Source: Limnoperna fortunei
Taxonomy: Eukaryota; Mollusca; Bivalvia; Mytilida; Modiolidae
DNA: 64,000 bases
NCBI GenBank assembly: GCA_944474755.1
Contig: OX104115.1
Span: 69,230,993-69,294,992, forward strand
Reading direction: 5' to 3'
The notes beneath the pieces are model-generated. The model saw nothing but the letters and a program-made list of their open reading frames with translations. It ran no database searches and was not told the origin of the DNA. Shown one piece after another: positions 51,946 through 63,307 of the stretch (positions are counted from its first letter, which is position 1; each line of letters opens with the position of its first letter). The position numbers and the translations under genes are program-made.

Positions 51946-51951
51946 TGTTTT

Positions 51952-51957
51952 TTTATT
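51952..51957 (-). terminator. Probable TNF-receptor poly(A) signal
   Basis: AATAAA on the minus strand, 27 bases past the stop codon, immediately before the minisatellite. Would give a very short 3' UTR. Use inferred. Confidence 0.5.
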
Positions 51958-51983
51958 TCATTTTTTGCCCTCATTACCATCAT

Positions 51984-52312
51984 CTAATCATCACTGACAT
52001 TTGAGGAAGAGGTTGCAGGAGAATTGTTATATGATTCCTTCCAAAATGCATTTATAACATCCCGCCTTCCAACATGGTTTAGTACATCAATAAGGGTTTT
52101 TACCGTTGCTTTTGCTGAACGCTCTGTCCATTTTTTTAGTACCATGTAAGAGGTTGTAAGAACATCTTTTGGGTTATCTTGTTCAATAATACTTATGTCT
52201 TCTTCAGGAACACCAAGTTCTAATGCCACCTCCCTGTAGCCACTTTTAGGTGCTATTCTTTTCGCAATGAACATGAGCTGTTTAGAAGTTAGTTCTGTGT
52301 ATTCCAGAAGCT
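51984..52312 (-). CDS. TNFR last exon, death domain and stop
   Basis: 329 nt. Encodes LLEYTELTSKQLMFIAKR, GYREVALELGVPEEDISI, VLKKWTER and DVLNHVGRRDVINAFWKE, a six-helix death domain pattern, then a short Ser/Asn tail and TGA. Acceptor ATACTTGTAG. Confidence 0.92.
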
Positions 52313-55300
52313 CTACAAGTATAAATGATTGTATTGTTTTTTAATTCTTGTAAAAATTCTGCCTTACCAGGGAGATTGTGGCTTTTCTTTTCTCTCAAAC
52401 AATTACCTTCAAAAATATAATAAAAGATTCTGATGATTGAGTATATGAGAGATAGACTTATATTCACATAAAGCATATCAAATCATAGATCTGGGCTTGA
52501 ACTGGCCTTGAAAGTTAAAAATTCAGTTCCCTCAAGTTACATTGCCTTTATCATTTGAAAACACTTGTTACAGTATTTTTAAGAATATAAGCAGTGAAGC
52601 CTAGTGCATCACATATCAGTTATATCACTTAAAGTTACTTGTAAGAATTTTAATCATAAAAAAAATAACCATTCTGAATTCAAAATAGCTACAATAATGT
52701 AGCTGACTATTTTTATTTTATCTTCATGATGCTACAAAGTGGAACAAAAACACCCATGTGATTCATACATATTTTCTGCTTTTAAACTTATGTTTTAATT
52801 ATTAAATAATTTTTCCTTTCTCTGCCATTCGGCTGACATTTATACAATAACTTGTTTATTAATTTTAAAACTTTTTAGTTTTCATGGCTTTGTTTAAAAA
52901 ATTTTAATTTCTGAGTGTATAAATTTGGAATCATATTGATAAAAATTGTATTCCGTTTAGTGCAATGAATACAACTAAAACTATCCGGAATGACATTTTT
53001 TTTACCAAAACGAATCTGCAATTATGCACTTGCGGAATTCAAATTTTGTCAACAATGCAATGATTACAAATAGTGTTGAAACACCCCCCCCCCCTTCCCA
53101 ATTCACTCCTGGGCTGCTCATTTTCAAGTAATGTGATCTCTTTGTAGCTACGGCAAGATGAAAAAAAAAGGAGCTTCATTATTGTAGCTAAATTCAAACA
53201 CATTGGGAGTTAATATGTACTCGCCTAATTTAGATTGGAGACTTTTGACATGTATCTCATCATTTAAGGTCCATATCATATTTTTCAGAGAATATTAAAC
53301 ATGCAAATCAATGTGACATCACTTAAAGCCTATTTTCAATATGTGTTATCCGAAGGTCAGGAGTTTTCACTGTTTATTCCAGCTTCATCTCCCATGGTGA
53401 AAAATAGCTGAAAGTGGCATTAAACCACATTCACACATTATGTGTTATATTGATGACTTTGCAGAAAATAATACAATACCATTGTTGTTGAGTAGGAAAG
53501 GTGATGTTTCTTCAGCACTATCTCCATCTGTCACTATATCATTTAATGGGGACTCAGTTTTGATTGGCTCCTTGAATTCTCCATCTGTCACTATATCATT
53601 TAATGGGGACTCAGTTTTGATTGGCTCCTTGAATTTATCAGCTATTCTATAATAAATAGTAGGAAAACTTGATTACATTAGGAAAGGCAGGAAGTAACAA
53701 TTTGTCAAAATACTGTTCAAATTGAACCATTTATTACTTTCTTTCTGACAAACGGGCAGTCGGATACAGTTGATTTGCATTTAATGTTAACAAATAAATT
53801 AAAATGTTTCTTACCTGTCTTTTCTTATTCCTGAAAAAGATGCAAAGACTTTCTTTACCTATTGCAAACATGGAATTAACCATATATACTTTGGCTTAAA
53901 TTTAACTTTATAGTGAATAAACAAATGTTTATTAAATAAAATAGTGGAATTGATTAGGATATGATCAAAATATTTTGCCACGGAAAGAAAATGCAGTCAT
54001 AATTTACTTGAATTCAATTAAAAAAAATGATTTTTATAAATAAAATTTTTATGATATTATTTATGAAATTTTCTCAAGTGTATTACTGTTACTACAACAA
54101 AACTAATGCACATGTGCAAATAATTATATTCAGTTAGTGTATATTATCAAATTATTTTTAAATTTTCTAATGCAAAATTTTCTCACCATGGCAAATCCTT
54201 TTATAGAAACAGCAGCAGCATATTAATCCAACAGGGATGAAACATACAGCACAAACAACCAAGATAAAGGTTATCTTAATGTAGCTGAAGGATTCTGAAA
54301 ACAAAAGAATTCAAAGTGTTAAGTATACAATGCATATCCTAATATGTATTATTTTAAACTCTTAAGAACCCACAGCCATGGTAAAAAAAGCATTTATAGA
54401 TGAGCAACACGTGACCAAAGTCATAATCAATCAACAAGTTTCATCGTGACATTGCACGATTTCATCGACATAACAATCACTTTTTTGCCAGAACAGCCAG
54501 TTTATTGCAGAAATGGTTCTGTAAATATCCTAAATGTACCAAAATTGTCATATCAAAATCAAAATAATTCATTAAGGATGTGGTTTATCATTTTTTTAAC
54601 CATGAGCTGGCCATTTATGTCGTTATGTATTTATTGTTTGTCTAAGTTTGTTATTCTCCTGAATTTTGCTGAAATTCTGCTAGCTGGACATCAAGCAACC
54701 ATTAAATAAATCTAAAATCTAATCTACACATCACATAAAACTTCTGCCTAAAATAACATTATTAGTGGACAATATGCCCACATCTTGCCTTTCAACATGC
54801 CTAGAAAATCTGTATGCTTGTTTATATTTTTTCTTTCAGTTCATGAAAGAAACAGAAACCAGACCAAAAAATTATACATATAATATTAAATGAGCCCTAA
54901 AAGGAAAGCTTTATGTCACAAATTCTTAACACGTATATATAGTTGAAAAAATCTGTGTAAAACAAACGTACGTGAATGTTTGAATATGCACATCCTGAAC
55001 TAAACTAGAGTTATCTTTCTTGGCTTGCAATTTATGAAATTTAAGTAGCTTGAATTGAAAAGGAGGAAACAATTTGTGCATGTCCTTGTTCAAAATATGT
55101 GTCTCATAGTTCATTAACTGACCTGAATACATGTAGCAGAAAAATTGCTTTGTATTTTTAACATCAATAAATCAATAATCACTTGTTACATGGTACACTT
55201 TCTGGTTGGGGCCGAGTGGTCAAGGTAGTTCGTCTACTATTGATAATGTGGTCTATCAACACTGAGATTGCGGGTTCGATTCTCACTGCAGGCAGGGTGT

Positions 55301-58300
55301 ACTCGACTCCAATCTTAATTGACAAGGATTGCCAGTTTTCCTACCGCAGGTCGGGGGTTCTCTCCGGGTACTCCGGCTTCCTCTCCCAATAAAAACTGGA
55401 TGCCATGAAATAGCTGAAAAATTGCTGAAAGTGGCATTAAAACACCATTCAAACAAACAATCCACTTTCTGGTTAGGAAACAGGGTTTTTTTCCTACTTG
55501 ATCACTGGTGTGTGAACATCAGGGTTGTGTGTTCACCTTATTTTCATTGACAAGAATTAGCTCATGAAGGTTAGGGTACTCACCTACAACTAGTACATAG
55601 ACTCTGGCTTACTCCAATAGTAAACATTATTAATTTAACCCAAAAATGGATACAGAAGTTTATTGTGGACCATTCTATTCACTTTAACTTGGTACATAGT
55701 TATAGGAGCAGGACCATAAGTTGCAAAGAATAGGAGGCAGAGTGTTTCCCCCTGCCACTATAGACTTTTTGACAAAACCCTATTCACTCCAGTAGACGAG
55801 ACAGCTGCCTCCCCTGCCTACATAGAATCTAGGTCCCCGAAGAGATAACTATAAAAATAAAAGATCATTAGAATTACTTTATGTAGTACGATTACCTCCC
55901 TGACTTGCTGAATTGCCTCCATGGTCTGAAGAATTACCTCCCTTCTGTGAAGTGGTATCTTGCATCCTAGAAGTAGGAAAATTAACCAACAATAAGTTTG
56001 CTACCTATTTGCAAAAGCAAACAAATTTAAACTTTCTTTCCTTATTAGGATTTTTAAGATCTATTTTTATGTCAATATTGCATTATTTTTTACAATATTC
56101 ATTTTAAAGATTGTTTATTTGGGGTTTTATATATGCCCCTTCCAGCATTTTGTAAACTTTGTCATGGCATCCAGTTTTTTAGTTTCTTGTGTCATCACTT
56201 TGCGTCCGTCGTCGTCATTGTCATTGTCTTCGTTGTCAGCGTAGGTGTCTGTAAACTTTTAACATTTTAATCTTCTTCTCATAAACCACTTTGTCATAGT
56301 GTTCATTGGATGCACCATTTTTTTTTATTGGAAAACTAATATGGCTGCCACTGCAGGGCTTAGTTTAACATAGGACCCTTTGGTAAAAAGGTTTAAAAGG
56401 CTACTTCTCTGAAACTGGTTACCCAATGTAAAACATTAAGTGTATGTTTTTTATGCCAATCTGAAATTTAAAATGGTTGCCACAGTAGGACTTAGTTTAA
56501 CATAGGACCCTATGGGAAAATGTTTAAAAGGCTTTCTTCTTTGAAACTGCAAAACCAAGTAAAACAAAATTCATCACCAGTATTCATTGGATGGCCCTCT
56601 ATAAGATGTATGTATTATTTGCCAATTGGAAATTATACCCCCCCCCCACAAACTTGTTTGGAGAGTATATAGGAATCACCCTGTCTGTCTGTCCGTCTGT
56701 CCACATCCCTTGTAAGCGCAACTCCTCCTACACGGCTTGATGATATTTAATGAAACTTAGCATAAAGGAAGTACATTATCTGTGGATGTGCATGAAGGAT
56801 TTTTATTGACCTCGGATATCATTAAGTTGGACTTCAAAGCAAAGTGCGGGGTATCCCTTTGTGAGCGTGCTCACAGTCCACACTTGTTTAAAATGGCTGC
56901 CACCATAGGACTGAGTTAAACACAGTACCCTATAGGAACAAATTTTTAAAAGGCTTTTTCTCTAAAACCAGTTAACCAAACTTCATTGCCTATAAAATCA
57001 GGTGAGTGATACAGGCTCTTAAGAGCTTCTGGCATTTGAGAAGGAATCGGGTGAACGCAGTGAAAACTACCAACCCTCCGGGGGAATCATTTCAAGGAAT
57101 GAAATGCATTGTAATTCTTACTTTGTGGTATCATCAGGAACACTGGATGTTGTTCTGGGAGCCTTCCTCCCACATTTAGTGTTGGTCTGTGGGGTACATG
57201 GTTGTGTCATAGTTTTCCCTATAACATCACAGTTCTTACATGGTTTGCAGCTTTGAAATGATCTCTTATTGCTGAAGAAACCACCTTTACATGGGACACA
57301 TATTCTGCATCCAATTGCTCCATTTGTCTCACTTGTCTTTAATTTGGCATCCTATGTCAAAGGACAACATTGAATGTAGATTCGAATTAAATTAATAGTT
57401 GAAGTAAAAATTCTGATCTATTGGAATGAGGTATTCAAAATCAAAAATATAAAAGTATAGGACATTATATTTGTTTATGATACTTATTTTTAAGATCTTA
57501 TTTCTTACCAAGAAAGCACTTAAAGCATATATTGCATGTCGGTAGAATCTGGGACTAGTATAACTAATTTATAGGTTCCTGGTAGAATGTGACACATACT
57601 TTTAAAATAATAAAATATATAATTTTATAGTTTTCAAAACAGATAAACTACGACAGTTTGAGTACAAATTTCTCTTCTTTATTAAATTCCATATAGAAGC
57701 TTTATCAGTTACAGAAGAATTTAAATGCATATACATGAGGGGGTTAAGATCTTTTCTGTTAGTGTGTTTTCAGATTTTTTAAATGTCTGTTAACTGTTTT
57801 TTTTTTAAATATAGCCAATGTTACCTGTTTTTCAACCATAAGCTGTTACATGTTTTCTTAAAAATTGACATTTTTGTTAACTGTTATAATGAAAATAAAA
57901 ACCCTGTTTGCTGTTAATAATTAGAAAACAGTTGTAACTGTTTTACATATTTTTTTTCTCTTTTATCTGTTTAATGCATTTTATTTACCACTTTTTTTAT
58001 GTAATTGCGTCTTCCTATAAAGGAAGGAATAAACATATGATCACATACTAGTTAACACTGATTTATCATCTTAATGCATGCATTTTCTCGCCATATCGCC
58101 CTTCTATAAGATTCTGCTGTTTACAGTTTTTTTGTTTTTTTTTTTCGATTTTTGAACTTACTGTTTTCTGTTTTCGCGTGTAAATTGCTGTTATCTTTTG
58201 TCATCATTGTAAATTTACTGTTATCTGTTTTGTGAAAAATAAAAAATTTGTTAACCTGTAAATGGACCCCCCCCCCCCCCCCCCCATTTATTCGTCGGAT

Positions 58301-58977
58301 CTACCCGACATGTCTGGTAATTTAAATCTCTTCGGTTTGGTGAAAATGGTGCTTTTCGTTAGTTAGACGTAAAGTAGAAAATTGTTAAATTAGTGATACG
58401 GTCTGGTAAACTGTAAACCAATTTCGCGTACACTGCTGTCTGTTATGGGTTCTCAACTGCTGCAAAATTGCTTGTTTTTGTTTGAATGGTGTTTTAACGC
58501 CACTTTCAGCATTTTTTCAGCTATATCATGGCGTCCAGTTTTTATTGGAAGCCGGAGTACCGGGAGAAAACCCACGACCTGCGGTAGGAAAACTGGCAAT
58601 CCTTGTCAATTACGATTGATCGAGTCGAATGCACACTGCCTGCAGTGAGAATCGAACCCGCAATCTCAGTGTTGACAGACCACGTGATTAATAGTGACGA
58701 ACTACCTTAACCACTCGGCCACCGAGGCCCCTCTGCACAATTGCAAAAGGTGGCATAATACCTCCAGCAAGGAAACGAACAACCCACCAAACGTTTGTAC
58801 CTTGAGAGGTTCCAGTTCCAATCCAGGACCACATTTGTCACACTCCTTACATATATCGCCAGCTGGTATATAATACTCATTCTTCTCTGCATAACAGAAC
58901 ACCCTGTTCCTACTTTTTACGGCTTCAATCAAACACATCAATAATAAAATCTTGAGTAGATACATTTTAACTGTCAT
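51984..58977 (-). CDS. TNF-receptor-superfamily member with death domain; eight coding exons
   Basis: Predicted 378 aa from exons 58977-58801, 57351-57122, 55966-55896, 54294-54187, 53830-53815, 53646-53480, 52406-52368 and 52312-51984 (total 1137 nt, all phases closing). Residues 1-22 look like a signal peptide. Cysteines from 28 to about 121 (CKECDKC, CRICVPC, CKPCKNC, KC) form about two TNFR cysteine-rich repeats. A Ser/Thr/Gly-rich stalk follows, then a membrane span about residues 166-190 with a CCCC run, a basic stop, a tail with a duplicated 19-residue unit, and a C-terminal death domain (about 276-358) with ELGVPEEDISIIEQDNP and VLKKWTER. Such receptors bind TNF-like ligands and recruit death-domain adaptors. 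The mammalian counterpart cannot be named. The two microexons rest on splice sites and phase only. Confidence 0.9.
52368..52406 (-). CDS. TNFR 39-nt microexon
   Basis: 13 codons (NCLREKKSHNLP), phase 1 to 1, so optional without frame change. Acceptor ATTTTTGAAG is weak; donor CTG|GTAAGG is strong. Confidence 0.55.
53348..53437 (+). mobile_element. Partial SINE
   Basis: GAAGGTCAGGAGTTTTCAC to GGCATTAAACCACATTC; head missing. Confidence 0.65.
53480..53646 (-). CDS. TNFR exon with duplicated 19-residue unit
   Basis: 167 nt. Two consecutive copies of FKEPIKTESPLNDIVTDG differ at the DNA level by almost nothing over 57 nt. Ends SPFLLNNN at donor ATG|GTATTG. Each copy holds IKTE, which fits the psi-K-x-E SUMO consensus. 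Confidence 0.85.
53815..53830 (-). CDS. TNFR 16-nt microexon
   Basis: Acceptor CTTTTTCAG and donor CAG|GTAAGA bracket only 16 nt. Including it gives HGIRKDRIADKFKE. Skipping it requires the next acceptor to move 5 nt (GAATAG|CTG), which also keeps frame. Either form is possible. Confidence 0.6.
54187..54294 (-). CDS. TNFR exon, transmembrane segment
   Basis: 108 nt, phase 1 to 1. Encodes FSYIKITFILVVCAVCFIP then VGLICCCCFYKRICH. Acceptor TTTTCAG, donor ATG|GTGAGA. Confidence 0.9.
55208..55462 (+). mobile_element. Reference full-length SINE copy
   Basis: Head: GGCCGAGTGGTCAAGG (A-box-like) and GCGGGTTCGATTCTCAC (B-box-like), resembling a type-II tRNA (Leu/Ser-like). Centre: GGGTACTCCGGCTTCCTC, AATAAAAACTGGATGCCATG, ATTGCTGAAAGTGGCATTAA. 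Tail: (CAAA)n. Target duplication CACTTTCTGGTT (55196-55207 and 55463-55474). The conserved centre resembles that of MetaSINE/V-SINE families of molluscs; subfamily not decided. In TNFR intron 3 sense-opposite. Confidence 0.93.
55896..55966 (-). CDS. TNFR exon, Ser/Gly/Gln stalk
   Basis: 71 nt, phase 2 to 1. Encodes MQDTTSQKGGNSSD and GGNSASQG, low complexity with a possible N-glycosylation site NSS. Acceptor ACTTCTAG, donor G|GTAATC. Confidence 0.8.
56179..57035. repeat. Decayed copy of the 166-bp-unit repeat with a nested insertion
   Basis: Has CACTTTGCGTCCGTCGTC at the left, AACATAGGACCCTATGGGA units, and TCAGGTGAGTGATACAGG at the right. A foreign segment at about 56635-56888 (C run, then GAGAGTATATAGGAATCACC and (GTCT)n) splits a unit. 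Located in TNFR intron 2/3 space. Confidence 0.75.
57122..57351 (-). CDS. TNFR exon, cysteine-rich repeats
   Basis: 230 nt, phase 0 to 2. Encodes GCRICVPCKGGFFSN, CKPCKNCDVIGKT and QPCTPQTNTKCG, typical TNFR spacing. Acceptor TTGACATAG, donor AA|GTAAGA. Confidence 0.9.
57352..58471 (-). other. TNFR intron 1 part
   Basis: T-rich. About 57770-58255 is a degenerate array of ACTGTTTT-type words. A C run at 58267-58285 ends it. No gene. Confidence 0.55.
58472..58732 (-). mobile_element. SINE 68 bp from the TNFR signal-peptide exon
   Basis: Reverse-strand near-full copy, same orientation as the gene. Flanked by CTGCAAAATTGC / CTGCACAATTGC (58460-58471 and 58733-58744). Confidence 0.92.
58801..58977 (-). 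CDS. TNFR exon with start codon, signal peptide and first cysteines
   Basis: 59 codons. The ATG is the first base after acceptor AATTTTCAG, so a 5' non-coding exon must lie upstream. A second in-frame Met at residue 5 begins a better signal peptide (MYLLKILLLMCLIEAVKS). Ends LELEPLK at donor AAG|GTACAA. Confidence 0.88.
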
Positions 58978-59305
58978 CTGAAAATTAACAGTAACATTTA
59001 CGAATATAATACAAAACCTCTTTCGTAAAGCCTTAATAACACGAGTTTTTGTTTAAAATTTCTGTGAGCTATTTCAGAGAAACAGATCGGTATTGACCCA
59101 ACAATAGCTCAACAGTTAGTGGCACACGTAGATTAGCTAACATTGGTAGATGCTTTAATTATTTATTGATCTCCAAAAAGTGAAAACTGTAACAGTAAAT
59201 GTATTAATACACATTTAAATATATTACAACCCAAAGATCATCAATGCCGTTGGGTTACAACTGAATTATTTTTTGATGTAGGAAGAATTTGCATATCAAA
59301 CAATG

Positions 59306-59428
59306 CTACCGCAGGTCGGGGGTTCTCTCCGGGTACTCCGGCTTCCTCCCCCAATAAAAACTGGACGCCATGATATAGCTGAAAAATTGCTGAAAGTGGC
59401 GTTAAAACACCATTCAATCAAATCAAAT
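59306..59428 (+). mobile_element. 5'-truncated young SINE
   Basis: Starts at CTACCGCAGGTCGGGGG. Flanked by CATATCAAACAATG / CATATTAAACAATG (59292-59305 and 59429-59442). Confidence 0.9.
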
Positions 59429-60004
59429 CATATTAAACAATGTATTATAATTTACAAAAAAAACATGAAATTTTATTACTTTTTTGCCATTAGACCACGG
59501 TTCCTTTTATATTTGGTTGCTTACAAACGAAGCAGATTCTGCCATTTAATGAATTTTTTATTTTAAAACTGTGTACTGGAACGCATCAAATTGCTAGACT
59601 CACAGACCACAGAGCGTCTCCAGATGATGAATAGGACTAACAATTATAATGTCGTGTTTGAAGAGCGTTACTTTCTTGCACATTTAAAGCACTTTTTGTA
59701 GATGTCGAAAAAGAGTATATCTCTTGTAACTGCTAAAACCTGCTAACCTAACTCTAAATACTTTCAAGCGGCGAAAGTTTCCTGGGCCACTTTTTTTGTT
59801 AATTGAGTTGTTCTTTTTAGATCAGTTTAACTTATATTTCTCGTCCTGAATTCACTAGTACACGGATCGCTAGTGAATAAATAAGGGCAGTCGTCTTGTT
59901 TGGAAAAGCTGAGGAACCGTAGCTCTTTAAATAGGTCCTTTGAAAATTTTTTATGTCCTCCAGGCCAAAAATAATACCGAAGGACCTAAAGGGATACGGT
60001 TCCG

Positions 60005-60355
60005 AGGTATTCATATACTTCCGAACGTTATGAAACGGGACCTAATCATATATTGAATTATTAAATCAGACCTATTGATATATTTTATCATTGCACATCA
60101 CAATTGACAAAATAGTCCATTCACTACAAAAATGATCAAGTGATGTTGATGGAACACTAGGTTTGTAAAATCTCTGTGGTTTACATGGGCTTTAAGATGA
60201 GGATTGAGTGAGGCATGGATATATTTAGATAATTTACAACTACCCAATGATATATTATTCAGTGAAAAAAGCTACCTGGAGAGCTAAAAATGTTACCCTT
60301 TCAGACCGCACATCTGTATTACCCTACATATACCAAGTTACCTTGCCCCACCCAT
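60005..60355. repeat. Dispersed repeat, copy A
   Basis: Shares order and wording with 62575-62955: CGAACGTTAT, ATTGAATTATT, TTGACAAAATAGTC, CAGACCGCACATCTGTATTACC. Confidence 0.65.
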
Positions 60356-60991
60356 TTTTAACCTGCATGTGAATACAATAACCTCTCAAACAAAGAACAT
60401 GACTGAATAAAACATTCCTTCTTAGTTATATATGAAAGTGAGGGGAACATTAAAATATCTGCGCGAGGACTCGCTGACCATGTCGATGTAGTAAAGCCCC
60501 CCTCCTCCCTTTTCATAAGGGAAACCTCTGGGTCAATAGTTCTAAAAATACAATGTCTACTGACGTAGTACTTAGTAGCAAGACTTGTCGACATTTCATT
60601 GGTTATTGCATTCAGGCGATTTATGAATGACTTTTAGTCATATCTAAAAATAAAACCAAAATAAATGTCTCAAGGTCAGATCATGGGTCTCCCCCAATAA
60701 TAAATTCGTGTGACATTCTTTTTTCACATACATTTGTTGTAAATTTAACACTTTCCACATAGTATCTATAAAATTAATCTTATTTCATTTGTTGAAAAAT
60801 AACAATTTCACATTTAATGTCTGACTGTATGATCGAATACATAAATAAAATTTTGGATTAAAATAATTATAATTCTCACAAAAATTTGCAAAACTAGCGG
60901 AAAATAAAACCCATAAAAATCTTGGTGCATATACATTCTAATAGGTAAAAAACATGCAGCAAATATTTGGAAATAACTCAAAATGACATAC

Positions 60992-61020
60992 CTGATCTAT
61001 ACGTGCGCCTTCGTTGAGTT
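60992..61020 (-). promoter_or_regulatory. Candidate TNFR promoter and 5' non-coding exon
   Basis: On the minus strand a TATAAA (61050-61045) is followed about 30 bases later by a short segment ending GATCAG|GTATGT (donor at 60991-60990), the only strong donor seen within 2 kb upstream of the coding start. Entirely inferred. Confidence 0.3.
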
Positions 61021-61150
61021 GACAACAAAGAATAAACGGGAATGTTTATATCACACCACACCGAAATATACTCGCTGAACTTATAATACCTGTTAAGAAC
61101 GACAACTGTTTTATTTATATACAAAAAATACATTGATTTAACAAATTCTT

Positions 61151-61152
61151 GA

Positions 61153-61188
<36 letters not shown>

Positions 61189-61190
61189 AA
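61151..61190. repeat. (GAAA)n microsatellite
   Basis: About nine GAAA units. Confidence 0.95.
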
Positions 61191-61987
61191 TGAAAATATT
61201 GATTGATTGGCTATTCATTTATTTTTACTCTTTTCAATATTTAAAATGTGATGAAACTGGAATTTCAGGATTATCAGCAAATTAATAGCAAAATGCAGTA
61301 TTAACAAAAAAAAAATAACAGTTACCAGCATTACAACAATCACAAAACGTTACAAGCACCTCCGTTTTATGAAGGAAGAAATTCAGGGTCGTAAATTGTG
61401 TTTGGATTAAGAGGAGGCAGTAAAGGCGGGAAAGCTGAGCACATTTTTGTGCAATACTCCATTGCTATCTGGCAAATCCTGGGGTGCTTTCTATTGGTTT
61501 TTATGATGGGGGTTTAGTGTATAAAACTCTGAATTTTGTTTACTGAGACATTATAATTTATATAAAATTTACTGTCTTGGGTTTGATGAACACAGAAAAG
61601 GTGGTATATTTAGTTAATTAAATTCATTCTAACATAGCTCAGTTTATTAAACTGATGAAATACCACCAATCACGAATTTTTTAAACCTTCATTATACTCA
61701 TAGAATATAGATAATACAACAATGACATTTGTACTTATAACTTGTTTTTATTTTATCTCTTCCTTTCTCTCTTTTTTCTTCAATTTTTACTTTTATTTCA
61801 TTATATTTTTGGTCACAATTTTTTTGCCAGTTTGCAATAGGAGGCAGTTGCCTACATGTCTACATATAATTTACGCCCTGAAGATGGAGAATATTACCTT
61901 TTTCTGATCGGTAAATCCTGATAGCGACCTATATTAAAGTCATTAAGTATATATTAAACAGTTACCTAACATAGACTCCAACATACT

Positions 61988-62206
61988 TTAAAATGTTGAA
62001 AGAGAAATCACAGATATTAGCTGTTTACATGCAGCGCAGCGGCATTCAGAACCATTCCAGGACTGAATTAGGACTTTGAATTGAGAAAAGCTATTTTCAG
62101 TCCTGAAATGGTCTTGAAGGCTGTTCCAGAGAGTGGCCGCAGCAGAGCGAAAGCTAAGTGTCCTTCCCACCCCACGAAGTGTAGTAGCCTTTACGGCAGG
62201 TGGTCT
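61988..62206 (-). pseudogene. C-terminal fragment of a LINE reverse transcriptase
   Basis: The minus frame reads RPPAVKATTLRGVGRT, SFRSAAATLWNSLQDHF and SQFKVLIQSW. The order R-SF-x-A-A-x-LWNSLP/Q-x-H/F followed by SFK-x-L is the familiar C-terminal end of many non-LTR (CR1/L2/Rex-like) reverse transcriptases. The polymerase core is absent, so this is a 3' remnant; clade not assignable. Confidence 0.6.
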
Positions 62207-62574
62207 GTATTAAAATGTGCGAAATCCTGCATTCTGTGAGTTTCCTGGCACTGGAACGAATAATCGTACCCTCGCTTTTTTGCGAGGTAATACGACAAAT
62301 CACAAAACTAACTTAGGATTATAACGGCAGTTAAATTCGGCTTACCTGGCACTCAAAGTGAATGACTAAAAACTGCAAATTTTATACCTAAACAGTTGAA
62401 AACAGGCATTTTTTATTTCAATTTACAAAAAAACATGGTGCGGTTATCCGTAGCAGCAATTTAAAGTGGTACGGGCGAATGGTACCGGCCGTACCGCTTG
62501 CTACCGCCTATGACATTGGAGGGGGGTGTTACTAAGGTTACTTTTGGATACAGGTCTGCGAACGGAGATTTGAA

Positions 62575-62955
62575 AACCCACCCTATTCATATATTTTCGG
62601 ACGTTATACAATAGAACCTAAACACATATTGAATTGTTTAACCATACGTATTTATAGATTATATTATTGTACATCTACATTGACAAAACAGTCAATTCCC
62701 TAACACTTATTATCACTGCTTTATTACATGTTTTATTTATTTAACAACATATAGGCATTTCGTTAAGTTATGTTAATGGAGCACATATTAAATCGTTATT
62801 TGTAGACGAGAATTAGGGGCATAGATATATTTATCAATCACTGATATATTTTTCAATGAAAAGGGATACCTTTTAATCTATTTTTTAAAGGTAAAAGGGG
62901 GCCATTTCGGGCTGCACATCCATATTACCTTATATATACTGATTTACCACCACCA
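62575..62955. repeat. Dispersed repeat, copy B
   Basis: Diverged second copy of 60005-60355, same orientation, with extra sequence in the middle. Confidence 0.65.
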
Positions 62956-63239
62956 CCACCCCTTTCTGTAAGGCCTGCATTCTTGATTTCGGTCGTCTTG
63001 AGACAGCCGCGACGTCTTATACATGTTAAAGATTTTTTTTAAGAGGCAATAGAAATTAAGGTGCTTTCTTCCGTAAATGGCCGATTTCTGGTACAGATGA
63101 CCCAGTACAGATGAGCTCACGCGCGCACATCTGTACTTGCTGCGTCATCCAATCAAAACGTTCTTGTTTGACGTTCTTGTTTAAAACAATAGAGAGTCTA
63201 TTGGTTATAGCGATGTGAAAGTTGTTGGTTTACGGAAGA

Positions 63240-63307
63240 AATAGGTACTTTCATACGTTTTTGGGAAAGTCCGTGTCTTTCTCCAAAAACGTATGAAAGA
63301 ACCTATT
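63240..63307. repeat. Short inverted repeat (25-bp arms)
   Basis: AATAGGTACTTTCATACG.. at 63240-63264 and its complement at 63283-63307 with one mismatch; spacer 18 nt. Confidence 0.9.

Noticed and set aside
50362..51997. Long open frames of 150-217 residues on both strands through the minisatellite
   Set aside because: The repeat simply lacks stop codons in several frames, and frames shift with 49- and 34-bp units. No start context, splice link or protein family supports a gene.
53440..53652. Plus-strand frame with duplicated SVLIGSLN unit
   Set aside because: It is the antisense of the duplicated TNFR tail exon.
58702..58800. Extension of the TNFR signal-peptide exon past LELEPLK
   Set aside because: The frame runs into a SINE; a good donor at 58800 and the matching phase of the next cysteine-rich exon show the exon stops at 58801.
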